A stretch of DNA of 31,750 bases, from positions 1 through 31,750 of the forward strand of contig JAEXPQ010000157.1 in the NCBI GenBank assembly GCA_023446735.1, read 5' to 3'. Origin of the DNA: Verrucomicrobiota bacterium (GTDB taxonomy: Bacteria; Verrucomicrobiota; Verrucomicrobiia; Opitutales; Opitutaceae). The position numbers and the translations under genes were made by a program. The notes below the pieces were generated by a model. The model was given only the letters and a program-made list of their open reading frames with translations, ran no database searches and was not told the origin of the DNA. Positions 6,836 through 15,995 of the stretch are shown in pieces. Within the stretch, counting starts at the first letter, position 1, and every line of letters starts with the position of its first letter.

Positions 6836-7939
6836 TCAGCGCCGTAGGTTGCGGTAGAAGGCGAGCAACAAACCGGCGGTACGGGGCCAGGCGAATTCCC
6901 GGCGGACGAGCTCGCGGGCCTGGGCGCCACGCTCGGCGAGTGCCTCGGGGCCGAGGGCGAGGACACGGCGTAATGCTCCACCGAAGTCGCGCCACGGGAC
7001 GCACCATCCCGCGTTGTCGGGTTCGATCCGGCTCCAGGCGGTGTCGTCGGAGACCAGGGCCGGCAGGCCCGCGGCCAGGGCTTGCGCGACCGGATCGATG
7101 CCGCCAGCGGTCCGGCCGAGGCCGAGAAACAGCCGGGCGAGACCGTGGGGCGGGGGTGCGGAATCAGTGGTGACGAGGATCCGGCCGCCCGCCTCGGAGC
7201 CGCGGGCGAGGGCGGCGAGCGTCCCGCGGTCGGCCGAGGCCTCGGGCGCGACGATCAGCAACGTCCACTCGGCGCCGGCCGCCTCCGACCAGAGCTCGAC
7301 GAGACCACGCAGGCGCGACGCGGGTCCGGCGGCCAGGACTACACGGCGCTCGGCGAGGGCAGGAAAACGTTGCAACCAGTGCTCGCGGCCGCGGGCGAGG
7401 CTCTCCGCGGACGGCGGGGCTATGCCCGGCGGCGCGATGCACACCGGCTGGCGGAAACCGCAGGCACGGATTGCCTCCGCTTCTTCGGTACAGGTGGCGT
7501 GCCAGCCGGCGGCGTTTTCGAGCGCGCGCGGGTGGACGAGCAGCCGGTGGAACAGGCAGCGCAGCCGCAGGTGGTCGCCGGGTCCCAGCCCGAGCATCAA
7601 GGCCGGGGATACGATGAGCGGGGCGCCGTTCCGTTGGGCGGCCAAGTACGCATAGTGCAGGCCGCGTTCCCCCAGGCAGTGGGCGTGGACGATCTCCAGC
7701 GGGCAGTTGGCCAGGTGATGGCGCAGGGCGGCGGAGCGCCCGAAGCAGCCGGGGCGGTCGCAGGGGAAGGTGCGCAGCTCCAGCTCGTCGAGCCCGGTCC
7801 GGCGCGCCTCGGCTCCGGCCGCCGCCACCTGGACGCGGCCGCTGCTCAGTCGGGCCTGGGCGCGAGCTAGCTCGGACACGGCGGAGGGGGCGCCCGTGGC
7901 GGTGCCGGCGAGGCGGGAAGCGACGTGGACGATTCTCAT
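6836..7939 (-). CDS. Glycosyltransferase, GT-B fold (group 1/GT4-like)
   Basis: This 367-residue protein begins MRIVHVASRLAGTATGAPSAV, an acceptor-side GT-B opening with a small-residue loop. It contains IVHAHCLGERGLH, typical of family 4 glycosyltransferases, and a donor-binding region ending in GIDPVAQALAAGLPALVSD, equivalent to the usual E-x(7)-E region but with the acidic residues shifted. The Arg-Lys donor-binding pair seen in many relatives is not obvious (AAGPASRLRGL stands there). It probably transfers a sugar to a cell-surface glycan or lipid; donor and acceptor are unknown. It lies 57 bases downstream of another glycosyltransferase on the same strand, so the two are likely co-transcribed. 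Confidence 0.75.
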   Translation of the reverse strand: MRIVHVASRLAGTATGAPSAVSELARAQARLSSGRVQVAAAGAEARRTGLDELELRTFPCDRPGCFGRSAALRHHLANCPLEIVHAHCLGERGLHYAYLAAQRNGAPLIVSPALMLGLGPGDHLRLRCLFHRLLVHPRALENAAGWHATCTEEAEAIRACGFRQPVCIAPPGIAPPSAESLARGREHWLQRFPALAERRVVLAAGPASRLRGLVELWSEAAGAEWTLLIVAPEASADRGTLAALARGSEAGGRILVTTDSAPPPHGLARLFLGLGRTAGGIDPVAQALAAGLPALVSDDTAWSRIEPDNAGWCVPWRDFGGALRRVLALGPEALAERGAQARELVRREFAWPRTAGLLLAFYRNLRR

Positions 7940-7996
7940 CCGGTCGAGGCGGCTAGATTGTGCCGGTGCGGTCGTGTGGCAACCGCGGTTGGCGTT

Positions 7997-9214
7997 TCAA
8001 TCGGCGAGGGCCAGGGCGGCCTCGTCGAGCAGGTGCTCCCGGACCCGCTCCCAGCAATAGGTCTCCTTGGTCGCGCGGAGCGCGGCCTGGCGCGCGAGCC
8101 GGAGGTGTTCGGGGAAGGCTAGCCAGGCGTCGATCGCGGCGGCCAGGGCGGCGGGGTTGTCGGCCGGCACGAGCTTGATGGCGCCGAGGGTGGCTTCGGC
8201 GATCTCCTTGTGCCCGGTGGTGTCCGTCGCGACGACGGCAAGCCCCGCGAGGAGGTAATGGAACGTGCGTTTGGCGACCGTGAGATCGCGGCCGCGGGTG
8301 GCGCCGGATTCGAGGGCGAGCCCGATATCGTGGCTGGCGATGCGCGGCAGGAGCTCGCTGGCGTGAACCGTCGGATGCACGACGACGCGGTTGCGCCAGG
8401 CCTCGGGCACCAAGGAGTGGAACCAGGCCTTGTCCCGGCGGGCGAGTTCGCCGCGCAGGTGCACTTCTACCGGATACTGGATATGCGGGAGCGCCCCGAG
8501 CAGGGTGCGCAGGCCGCGCCCGGGCTCGATCCGGTGGGAGAGCCAATGAATCGACGGCACTCTCCGTCCGCGGCGGTCGGCGGCCGGGGGGGCCGGGGCG
8601 TGCAGGTCCGCGAGCGGGAAGACGTTGTAGATACAGGGCGGCGGTTCGACCCCGGCGAACTCGCCCAGAGCCCGCGCCATGGCTCGCGTCGGGACCAGGC
8701 GGTAGCGTGCGACGCGCAGGAGCGTGCGCTCCAGGTCCTGGATCGCGGCCACGGGCTGGTGCGCCGCCTCCTCGGGGCGGATCGTCTCCGAGTGCCAGTT
8801 CTCGAAATCGACGCCCACGCGGAAGCCCTCGGCGGCCATTCGCTGGGCCACCCAGAGCGTGCTGAGGGAGTGGGCGATGGTCAGGTTGTCGGCGGCGGCA
8901 TGGGCGGCCGCGAGATGTTCGCGCACGCCGTAGCCGAGTCCGGCTGGGGAGAAACGTCGCCCCATCCGCCATGAGAGGACGCCGAGGCGGCGTCGCAGCC
9001 GTGGCAGGACCGGATGGCGGGTCAGGTCGACGACCGGCTCGAAATGGAAAGGCGCCTTGAGGGCCATGCTTTCGTCGCGGGCGATCAGGGTCCGGTCGTA
9101 CCAGACGCCTTGAATGGTGACATCGTGCCCGGCTTCGGCGAGGGCGCCGGCTTCGCGGATGGCGCGGGTGGCGAAGCAGAGATGCGAACCGATCAGGATA
9201 CGGATTCTGGCCAT
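7997..9214 (-). CDS. Glycosyltransferase, GT-B fold (GT4-like)
   Basis: This 405-residue protein has the layout of a family 4 glycosyltransferase: an N-terminal Rossmann-like domain (RIRILIGSHLCFATRAIREAGALAEAGHDV), a central IHWLSHRIEPGRGLRTLLGAL donor-domain opening, and a C-terminal GRDLTVAKRTFHYLLAGLAVVATDTTGHKEI region where nucleotide-sugar-binding residues sit. No signal peptide is seen; it acts at the cytoplasmic side. Start at ATG 9214. Together with the downstream glycosyltransferase it forms a two-gene set, probably for polysaccharide or glycolipid assembly. No Wzx/Wzy or other surface-polysaccharide gene is in view, so the product cannot be named. Confidence 0.75.
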   Translation of the reverse strand: MARIRILIGSHLCFATRAIREAGALAEAGHDVTIQGVWYDRTLIARDESMALKAPFHFEPVVDLTRHPVLPRLRRRLGVLSWRMGRRFSPAGLGYGVREHLAAAHAAADNLTIAHSLSTLWVAQRMAAEGFRVGVDFENWHSETIRPEEAAHQPVAAIQDLERTLLRVARYRLVPTRAMARALGEFAGVEPPPCIYNVFPLADLHAPAPPAADRRGRRVPSIHWLSHRIEPGRGLRTLLGALPHIQYPVEVHLRGELARRDKAWFHSLVPEAWRNRVVVHPTVHASELLPRIASHDIGLALESGATRGRDLTVAKRTFHYLLAGLAVVATDTTGHKEIAEATLGAIKLVPADNPAALAAAIDAWLAFPEHLRLARQAALRATKETYCWERVREHLLDEAALALAD

Positions 9215-9349
9215 GGGCGGCGGGTGGCGGTTCGCGCGGATTGCAGGGAGCGGCCGGGCACACTGCGAGTGCGAAGTTGGGCCGAAGGCCTGCCACGGCC
9301 GGCGGCGGCGAGCTTTACGGTCGGCTTACGAACGCCGCGTGCGCGGCGT

Positions 9350-9898
9350 TCACGCGCAGATGGCCTGGCGGAGCTCCGCGGCCTTCGCGGGCGAGAACAG
9401 ACGGACGACCATGGCATATCCAAGATCCAACGCCGTGCCGGCGCCGCGGGAGGTGAGCAGCAGCCCGTCCTCGACCACGCGCTCGTGGTGGAGGATGTGC
9501 GGCAGTTCGTTGGCGGTCGCCGGGAAGGCGGTGTAGCGCCGGCCCGCCAGCAGGCCGGCGTCGTGCAGCACCAGCGGGGCTGCGCAGATGGCGGCCACGG
9601 GCTTGCCCGCGGCGACCTGGGCCTGCACCAGCGGCACGAGGCGCGGGTCGGCGCGGAGGTGCTTCACGCCGGGGCCCCCGGGGAGAAAGACGAGGTCGTA
9701 ACTTTGTTGGGCGGCGATGGCGAGGGTGGTCTCGGCGAGGAGCACGACGCTGCACCGGCCGGTGACGGCCGGCTCCGGCCCGAGCGAGGCGATGACGACG
9801 CGCGCGCCGGCGCGGCGCAGCAGGTCGATCGGCGCGATCGCCTCGATCTCCTCGAAGCCGTTCATCAGAACCACCAGCACGGAAGGCGCAGAACTCAT
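9350..9898 (-). CDS. DJ-1/PfpI (YajL/ThiJ-type) family protein
   Basis: This 182-residue protein of the class I glutamine amidotransferase-like fold has the family features: VLVVLMNGFEEIEA near the N-terminus with the conserved glutamate, YDLVFLPGGPGVKHLR in the middle, and the nucleophile-elbow cysteine in AAICAAPLVL (Cys105). Bacterial relatives such as YajL protect proteins under oxidative and carbonyl stress; some are reported as glyoxalases or deglycases, which remains debated. Start at ATG 9898 matches the family; the frame extends 19 codons upstream but without similarity. Its start lies 55 bases from the start of the divergent YeeZ-like gene, so the promoters share that short gap. Confidence 0.88.
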   Translation of the reverse strand: MSSAPSVLVVLMNGFEEIEAIAPIDLLRRAGARVVIASLGPEPAVTGRCSVVLLAETTLAIAAQQSYDLVFLPGGPGVKHLRADPRLVPLVQAQVAAGKPVAAICAAPLVLHDAGLLAGRRYTAFPATANELPHILHHERVVEDGLLLTSRGAGTALDLGYAMVVRLFSPAKAAELRQAICA

Positions 9899-9953
9899 GG
9901 GGCCGGAGCGTAAATTGCTTGGCCGTGGCGGCAACGGCGTTTGTGTCGCGCCC

Positions 9954-10880
9954 ATGGACGACGCGAAACCATCGGCGGCGCAAGCGGTGCTGGTGCTCGG
10001 GGCCGGCTATGTGGGCGGGGCCTTCGTGCGCGCGGCGCTGGAGCGGGGCCTGCGGGTGACCGCCCTGACCCGCAATCCCGAGAAGGCGGCGGCGTTGCGC
10101 GCGGCCGGTTGCGCGCAGGTGATCGAGGCGGACCTCGCCGGCGACTCGTGGCATGCCGCCGCGGCCGGCCCGTTCGACCAGGTGTTGAACTGCGTAAGTG
10201 CCGGCGGCGGCGGGGCGGCCGGCTACCGGCACAGCTACGTGGAGGGCATGCAGTCGATCGGGCGGTGGCTCGCGACGCAGCCGCGCGGCGGCACGATCGT
10301 CTACACGAGCAGCACGGGGGTGTACCCGCAGGGTGGAGGCGCAAGGGTCGACGAGACGGTCCCGACCGACGGCGCGGGCGAGACGGGAGCCCTGTTGCGC
10401 GAGGCCGAGGTCGGGCTCGCGCACGGTGCGGAGCGGGCGGGCTGGCGCTGGTTCGTGCTGCGGCTGGCCGGGATCTACGGGCCGGGCCGGCACGGCATGC
10501 TCGATCAGTTGCGCCTCGGCGCCCCGGCGTTGCCGGGGGCGGCGGGGCATCGGATGAATCTGGTGCATCGGGACGACGCGGTGGGCGCGGCGTGGGCCTG
10601 TTTCGCGGCCTCGCCGCGGGTGGGAAACGAGATCTTCAACGTGAGCGACAATGCGCCGGCGACCCGCGCGGAGGTCGCCGACTGGTTGGCGCGCCGGCTC
10701 GGCGTGCCGTGCCCGAATTTTGGGGAAGCGGCCGATCCGGCGGGCAGTTCGGGGCCGTTCGGGCGACGGCAGGCGCCGGATCGGATCGTAGTGGCGGATC
10801 GGATCGTATCGACGCTGGGCTGGTCTCCCGCGTTTCCGGACTACCGGGCGGGCTACGCCGCGATCCTCGATGGACGGTGA
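9954..10880 (+). CDS. NAD(P)-dependent epimerase/dehydratase-like protein, YeeZ type
   Basis: This 308-residue extended-SDR-like protein has the dinucleotide-binding LVLGAGYVGGAFV motif at residues 12-24, a strand ending in IVYTSSTGVYPQGGG, then LRLAGIYGPGRHGMLDQL and MNLVHRDDAVGA. This set is characteristic of the YeeZ group of atypical SDR proteins. No YxxxK catalytic pair is evident in the usual position, as in other YeeZ-like members, so enzymatic activity is uncertain. I chose the ATG at 9954; an upstream in-frame ATG at 9897 would overlap the divergent DJ-1 gene. Confidence 0.8.
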   Translation: MDDAKPSAAQAVLVLGAGYVGGAFVRAALERGLRVTALTRNPEKAAALRAAGCAQVIEADLAGDSWHAAAAGPFDQVLNCVSAGGGGAAGYRHSYVEGMQSIGRWLATQPRGGTIVYTSSTGVYPQGGGARVDETVPTDGAGETGALLREAEVGLAHGAERAGWRWFVLRLAGIYGPGRHGMLDQLRLGAPALPGAAGHRMNLVHRDDAVGAAWACFAASPRVGNEIFNVSDNAPATRAEVADWLARRLGVPCPNFGEAADPAGSSGPFGRRQAPDRIVVADRIVSTLGWSPAFPDYRAGYAAILDGR

Positions 10881-10971
10881 GCGGTGGACGATCGACGGTG
10901 GGTGCGGTGTGGTGAAGATTCGGGGCGCGGCGTAGCTTGAACCTCCGGCGGGCGCGGTCGTTGAGGAGAAC

Positions 10972-11502
10972 ATGAACAAGGAACTCATCGTGCGTCGCGC
11001 CGGTCCGCGGGACCTGCCGGCGGTGGTTGAACTGGTCGCGGCGTTTCGCGACGCGCTCGGTCGGGATCGGCCGACCCGCAGCGAGATCGCGCGCCGGCTG
11101 GAACGGCTGCGGGCTGATCCGGCGGTGACGCTGGGCATCGCCGCGCAGGGCGAGGCGGTGCTTGGGTATGCGTTGCAACGGCGGTGCTTCTCGCTCTGGG
11201 CGGAGGGCGGCGCGGCGGTGCTCGAGGATCTGTTTGTGGCGGAGCCGGTACGGGACCGCGGGATCGGGCGGCGGTTGGTCGAGCATGCGATCGGCGAGGC
11301 GCGCAAGGCGGGGTGCGAGGCGTTGTCGCTCGACACGAACGAGCACAACGCCGCCTCGACCGCGCTGTATTCTGGACTCGGCTTCACCTGCGAGCGGGCG
11401 CGCTGGGACGGCGGCCGCCAGATCCGCTACGATCTCCGGCTGGAGGAAGACCGGCCGGTCACCGCCGGCATCCACTGGGGGCCGTGGATGGTGAAGTGGT
11501 GA
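10972..11502 (+). CDS. GNAT-family N-acetyltransferase
   Basis: This 176-residue protein has the GNAT acetyl-CoA fold: an N-terminal LIVRRAGPRDLPAVVEL strand-helix, then motif A (VLEDLFVAEPVRDRGIGRRLVEHA) with the R-x-x-G-I-G pyrophosphate loop, and motif B (LDTNEHNAASTALYSGLGF). The substrate is unknown. The start codon has a good ribosome binding site (GAGGAG five to ten bases upstream). The upstream 90 bases hold GGTGAGCGGTGGACGATCG-like spacer sequence similar to other spacers in this window. It converges on the large secreted protein gene. Confidence 0.87.
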   Translation: MNKELIVRRAGPRDLPAVVELVAAFRDALGRDRPTRSEIARRLERLRADPAVTLGIAAQGEAVLGYALQRRCFSLWAEGGAAVLEDLFVAEPVRDRGIGRRLVEHAIGEARKAGCEALSLDTNEHNAASTALYSGLGFTCERARWDGGRQIRYDLRLEEDRPVTAGIHWGPWMVKW

Positions 11503-11533
11503 GAGACCGGGACGGATTGTTCGACGACCGCGC

Positions 11534-11550
11534 GGCCCGGCTCACGGGCC
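11534..11550. terminator. Possible bidirectional hairpin between convergent genes
   Basis: A 6-bp GC stem (11534-11539 with 11545-11550) and 5-base loop overlaps the stop codon of the secreted repeat protein, 32 bases beyond the GNAT stop. No T-tract follows, so termination is only a guess from position. Confidence 0.35.
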
Positions 11551-14500
11551 CACGACCAGGCCTGGGGGAATCTCGTTCCCGGTCGGATCGACCAGCTCGG
11601 CGGCGAGCGTGCGGGCGGGAGCGGGGCGACCGCAGGAGTCCTGACCGGCGCCCAGTTGGATCTCGGCGAGGCCGTCCACGACCACGGCTTCACCCACCGG
11701 TTGCGCGAGCGCTCCGCCCGCGATCTTGAGTTTGACTGTGCCGCCGGCGCCGAAGCGGAGATAGGGTTGCGCGTGCTCGCGGGCGGCGACGTCGTGGACG
11801 ACCACCAGGCTTCCGACCGAGGTGACGTTCGGAGCGTAGAGGCCGGTTGGTCCAGAGGTGGCGTTGTAGGAGACGTTCCCTTGGTGGATACCCCCGAGTC
11901 TACCGTCGGTGGAGACGATCCCGGCGGCCCTGATGCTGGCCCAGCCGGCGTAATCGACGTCGGCCCTGGTCACTCCGGGATTGGTCGCGGTGCCGACGGA
12001 GTAGATCGTGAAGTGCGTGGTCGCGTCGGCCCCAGCCAAGATGACGGTCGCCCTTCCGCGCATGTAGGTGATTCCGGTTTGGTTGTAGAGCCGCGGTGCG
12101 ACGGAGTAGCCGACGGTATCCGGATCGAGGGAGACGGTGATCGCTCCGGCCCCGGACATCTCCACCTGCACGATGCTGTCGTTCTCGTCGAGAAACGACA
12201 TCCGGGCGATCTGGCCGGGATCGGCCGTGAAGGTCCCGCTGGGGCCGGCGAGGAGGAACTGGTCGTAAGTCGCGCCGTTGGGATGGTGGATATCCTGCCA
12301 TTCGGGGCGCGTGCTCACACTGCCCGCCGTGCGGTTGCCTGGCTGGGGCACGATTCCGAGGACCATCGGGGCCGAGAGGGTGCTGCCGCCGTCGCCGGTC
12401 GCGATGCAGTCGTAGAGACCGGCTTCCCGGGAGGAAACGCCAGATAGAGATAGCGTCGCTCCGGCGGACTGGAGCTCTTTTCCGTTCTTGCTCCACTTGT
12501 GCCAGTAGGAGGCGCCGAGCGCGGTAACGGTGAGGGTTGCGGAGTTGCCCTCTATGGTGCTGACCGCGAGCGACTGTTGCTCGATCCGCGGGGGCGTAGA
12601 AACGGTGACCGTGCGACTGGCGACCGCCGTGGCGCCGGCGGACACGCGCACCCAATAGCGTGCCACCGGGGTCTGCGGCGTGACGATTAGCTGCGCCGCG
12701 GTGGCGCCGGTCACCGGAGCGGAGGTGTCGCCCGATCGGCCCTGGTACCATTGGTAGGACAACGGTTGGTCCCAGTCGCAGGAGATCGCGAGCGTGACGC
12801 TCGATTCGGAGGCGAGGGTCTGGTCCGCCGGTTGCGCGAGGACCGTCGGCGCCAGCCCGCGTTCCGGGCGGAACAGGACCAGGTTGGAGCGCAGCGCGCC
12901 GTCGCGCGACGCCGTCGCGTTGGTGATGAGAAGGCCGCCGGAGTCGGTGTAGCGCAGCTGAGCGCCTAGGTATCCAATATTCTCCAAATCCCAGATACGA
13001 AACTTCGGGTCCAAGCGCCCGTTCGCGTCGAGACGAAGAGCTGGGCCGTAGCAGGCATCGTCCAGAGCGGTGAACCAACCGGCGGCGAGCAAACGGCCGT
13101 CGCCTTGGGGGAGAAGCCCGGTGACGCTCCCGTTGAAACCGAGGCTTTCCCCTTCATTCGGAACCGGTTCGCCGGTTGGCGACAGGCGCAGCAGGTAAGA
13201 CGAATAGCTGCTGAGGGAGAGGCGTCCACGCCCGCCGCACACGAGGCGGTTTTCGGTGTCGAAGTTGACCGTGACCGCGCTCCCGCTCATCGGGACTGCG
13301 CTCGTTCCCGGCACGAGCAAGGCGCCGGTGTTCGAGAGCACGACAGCCGCGGGCCAGATCGACGTCGAGAGGCCGACGACGCCGATAAGGCCGAGCGCGC
13401 CGTCGGCTCGAACCGCCATGTCGTAAACCTCAAGACCGGCGAGGCAACTGGGGTTGAAGGTACGGTCGAGGCGGCCATCGGCATTCACCCGGCACAGGCC
13501 AGGCACGTTTATTCCGTCGTAGGAGCTGAGGTTGACGATCGCGAGTCGTCCGTCTGGCAGCGCTCGCGCGGTGAGCCATGGACTGGTCGTCTCGATGCCT
13601 GCGCCGCTCGCGAAACCGGGATCGCGCGCGCCATCGGGCAGGAGCCGCGCGATCCGGCCAGGCCAGTCGCCGATGGTCACGATGCAACCGCCGCCGATAA
13701 GGGCGATTGATTGGACCGAGGTCGACACGGTTGCCCCGGCGTCGAAGGTGGGATCCACGGAACCATCGGCATTCAGGCGAGCGAGGTAGGGACGGGCGAC
13801 GCCGCCGACATGGGTGAAGTCGCCGGTGACCAACCAGCGCCCACCGGACACCGGTTCGAGCCCGCGGATGGAGGCCCCTTGCTTGCGAAAGCCCGGGGCT
13901 GCGGAGTCCAGCACCGCTCCGGTCGCCGCGAAGCGGGCAACGCCGCCGGCAAGCATTGAACCCGGCTGGTCCGCGGCACCGGCGACGACCACGCTGCCAT
14001 TCGTGGCTATCGCGATACTCGGGGCGGGACCGTCGGTGATCGCGGGAAATGTGAACGAAGGATCGGGCTCTCCGGTTGCGCGCAGGACGCGGATACTCGG
14101 TTCGCCGGTTCGCGCGATTCGTGTCTCGCAGAGGGCGCCATTGGAGAGGATGGCGAGCTTCCTGGTATCGAATCCCCAACTTGGAGCCGGAGCGAACGTC
14201 GGGTCGATGGTGCCGTTGTCCCGCAGTCGGACAAACCGGGTCTCGAAAGTGCCGTTCGTGGTGCGGGCGAGGTGGATGTACGCGCGGCCGTCGCTGTCGA
14301 TGGCAAGACCGTGCTGGGCCTCGGGAATGTCGTTTCCGGGATCGAAGGTGGAGTCGACTGTGCCGTTGGCGAGGAGTCGGGCCACCTGCTTGCGCGGAGT
14401 TCCGTTCACCGTGGTGAATCTGCCGGAGATCAGGATGCGTCCGTCCCCGTAGAGCTCCAGTCCGAGCACGTAGCCGAGGTTGCCCGTGGGCGAGAACGTG

Positions 14501-15342
14501 GGATCGAGGGATCCGTCGCCGTTTAGCCGCACCAGAGAGCATCGGTCGAAACCGGGAATGCCGAAGAACTGCCCCGCGATCACGAGCTTCCCGTCGGGCT
14601 GGACTTGCAGCGCGAAGATCTCTGGTTGCAGGGGATAGCTCGATTGCGTCAGGGCGGGATCAGTAGTGAACGTAGGATCGATCGAGCCATCGCTTTTCAG
14701 ACGCGAGAACTGCTTGAAAAAGCTCCCAACTCCGTCCGGCACGTAGCCGTAGACGAAGACTCCGCCGCGCGGGTCGGCCGCAAGCAACTCGATGCTGCGG
14801 AAGATGGTCGGAGCGAATCCGGGGTCTAGGACGAGCGAGGAGTCGAGGCGGGCGAGGCGGGCCCGGCGCACTCCGGCGATCGTTGAGAAATTGCCGCCCG
14901 CGTAGATCGAACCATCGGGCGCCACGGCGAGCGCGGTCACGGTCGCGCCGCCGGACTCGAGGAACGGATCGAAATCCGGATCGAGGCGGAGGGAGTCCGG
15001 ATAGCCGCCCACCGGTTTGACCATCAAGCGTCCGGCGCTGGACACGGTCGACCCCGTCGCGTCGGTGACGACGACATCGTAGAAGCCGGCGTCCGCCATC
15101 TTCACGTTGGGCAGTTGGAGCGAGGCGCCGGTTGCGCCCGGGAGCTCGCTGCCCCGGTGCCGCCAACGGTAGGCTAGGGGCCCGGTGCCCGTCGCGGAGA
15201 CGGAGAACGTGGCGGTTTGGCCGCTGACGGTGTTTACCGTCGCGGGCTGGCGGTCGATCGACGGGACGCCGCCGAGTTGCGCCGCCGCGATGCCGAGGGC
15301 GATCGGTGCGAGAGCGAGGCGAAGGAAATGGCGCAAGGTCAT
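11542..15342 (-). CDS. Large secreted protein with Ig-like domains and delta-60 repeats
   Basis: The protein is 1266 residues. It opens with a signal peptide (MTLRHFLRLALAPIALGIAAA). Residues ~26-113 form an Ig-like domain (PATVNTVSGQTATFSVSA, then DAGFYDVVVTDATGS). From ~117 to ~820 come repeated units of the delta-60 type, with the DGSxDPTF ending seen in DGSIDPTF, DGSLDPTF and DGSVDPTF and the recurring DGKLVIAG/DGRILISG strand; these repeats are thought to build beta-propellers. Two more Ig-like domains follow (~833-918, ~919-1003). The last ~260 residues (from RTAGSVSTRPEWQD) form an all-beta region I associate with Opitutus-type proteins. The role is unknown, perhaps adhesion or carbohydrate contact outside the cell. 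Start at ATG 15342, chosen because it gives the signal peptide. Confidence 0.85.
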   Translation of the reverse strand: MTLRHFLRLALAPIALGIAAAQLGGVPSIDRQPATVNTVSGQTATFSVSATGTGPLAYRWRHRGSELPGATGASLQLPNVKMADAGFYDVVVTDATGSTVSSAGRLMVKPVGGYPDSLRLDPDFDPFLESGGATVTALAVAPDGSIYAGGNFSTIAGVRRARLARLDSSLVLDPGFAPTIFRSIELLAADPRGGVFVYGYVPDGVGSFFKQFSRLKSDGSIDPTFTTDPALTQSSYPLQPEIFALQVQPDGKLVIAGQFFGIPGFDRCSLVRLNGDGSLDPTFSPTGNLGYVLGLELYGDGRILISGRFTTVNGTPRKQVARLLANGTVDSTFDPGNDIPEAQHGLAIDSDGRAYIHLARTTNGTFETRFVRLRDNGTIDPTFAPAPSWGFDTRKLAILSNGALCETRIARTGEPSIRVLRATGEPDPSFTFPAITDGPAPSIAIATNGSVVVAGAADQPGSMLAGGVARFAATGAVLDSAAPGFRKQGASIRGLEPVSGGRWLVTGDFTHVGGVARPYLARLNADGSVDPTFDAGATVSTSVQSIALIGGGCIVTIGDWPGRIARLLPDGARDPGFASGAGIETTSPWLTARALPDGRLAIVNLSSYDGINVPGLCRVNADGRLDRTFNPSCLAGLEVYDMAVRADGALGLIGVVGLSTSIWPAAVVLSNTGALLVPGTSAVPMSGSAVTVNFDTENRLVCGGRGRLSLSSYSSYLLRLSPTGEPVPNEGESLGFNGSVTGLLPQGDGRLLAAGWFTALDDACYGPALRLDANGRLDPKFRIWDLENIGYLGAQLRYTDSGGLLITNATASRDGALRSNLVLFRPERGLAPTVLAQPADQTLASESSVTLAISCDWDQPLSYQWYQGRSGDTSAPVTGATAAQLIVTPQTPVARYWVRVSAGATAVASRTVTVSTPPRIEQQSLAVSTIEGNSATLTVTALGASYWHKWSKNGKELQSAGATLSLSGVSSREAGLYDCIATGDGGSTLSAPMVLGIVPQPGNRTAGSVSTRPEWQDIHHPNGATYDQFLLAGPSGTFTADPGQIARMSFLDENDSIVQVEMSGAGAITVSLDPDTVGYSVAPRLYNQTGITYMRGRATVILAGADATTHFTIYSVGTATNPGVTRADVDYAGWASIRAAGIVSTDGRLGGIHQGNVSYNATSGPTGLYAPNVTSVGSLVVVHDVAAREHAQPYLRFGAGGTVKLKIAGGALAQPVGEAVVVDGLAEIQLGAGQDSCGRPAPARTLAAELVDPTGNEIPPGLVVGP

Positions 15343-15580
15343 GCAGTGGCGAGTTGGATGCCGCCACGACCATCCAGCCGCGACGAACGAGCGGGAAACG
15401 AAGCAGTAGTCGAACTTCGGTGGCGATGCGAAATTGTCGCCCGTGGCCTGCCCATCGATTCGCCAGCGCCCGAACCGCAAGACGAGCCCGGACGGCGCCG
15501 GGGAGACGCCCAGTTTTCCGTTGCCTCGCCGCGGGGCGGACCGGAGCCTCGCGCTTCAAAACCCAAACCCATTTCCTACC

Positions 15581-15889
15581 ATGGCTGGACTCGGCAAAAT
15601 GTTGAAACAGGCGGCGAAGATGCAGAAGCAGATCGAGGTTCTGCAGACTGAGCTCGAGAAGAAGGAGATCGACATCTCCAGCGGCGGCGGCGCCGTGAAG
15701 ATCAAGGTCAACGGTCAGGGCAAGTTCGTCTCGCTCTCACTCGACCCCGAGTTCCTGAAGGAGGACGCGAAGGTCGTCTCCGAGACGGTCCTCGGGGCGG
15801 TGCAGGAGGCCGCTGCAAAGGCCAAGGCGCTCAACGAGTCCGAGATGCAGAAGATCACCGCGGCGTTCCAGATGCCCGGGATGTTCTGA
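15581..15889 (+). CDS. ybaB: Nucleoid-associated protein YbaB/EbfC
   Basis: This 102-residue protein starts MAGLGKMLKQAAKMQKQIE, the helical DNA-binding pincer of the family. It continues with GGGAVKIKVNGQGKFVSLSLDPEFL and ends with NESEMQKITAAFQMPGMF, typical of the C-terminal helix and glycine/methionine tail. The protein binds DNA as a dimer and is usually encoded just upstream of recR, as here. Start at ATG 15581; the open frame upstream (from 15434) is not family-like. Confidence 0.95.
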   Translation: MAGLGKMLKQAAKMQKQIEVLQTELEKKEIDISSGGGAVKIKVNGQGKFVSLSLDPEFLKEDAKVVSETVLGAVQEAAAKAKALNESEMQKITAAFQMPGMF

Positions 15890-15995
15890 TTGCGGATTTG
15901 GGAGTGCGGATTGCGGATTGGCCGGCGGAGTCCGGCGAGGTCCGGTTCCGGCGTTCCGAACATTCCGCAATCCGAAATCCGGATTCCGCAATCCC
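15890..15995. repeat. Inverted GATTGCGGATT-type repeat between ybaB and recR
   Basis: Between ybaB and recR lie two arms built from the same word. The left arm (15889-15922) contains ATTGCGGATT, AGTGCGGATT and ATTGCGGATT in succession. The right arm (15961-15994) contains CATTCCGCAATCCGAAATCC followed by GGATTCCGCAATCC, the reverse complement of the same pattern. In a ybaB-recR transcript the arms could pair into a long hairpin. I recall similar GGATTGCGGAATG-type words scattered in spacers of other genomes of this phylum, but I cannot test copy number here. Confidence 0.6.
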
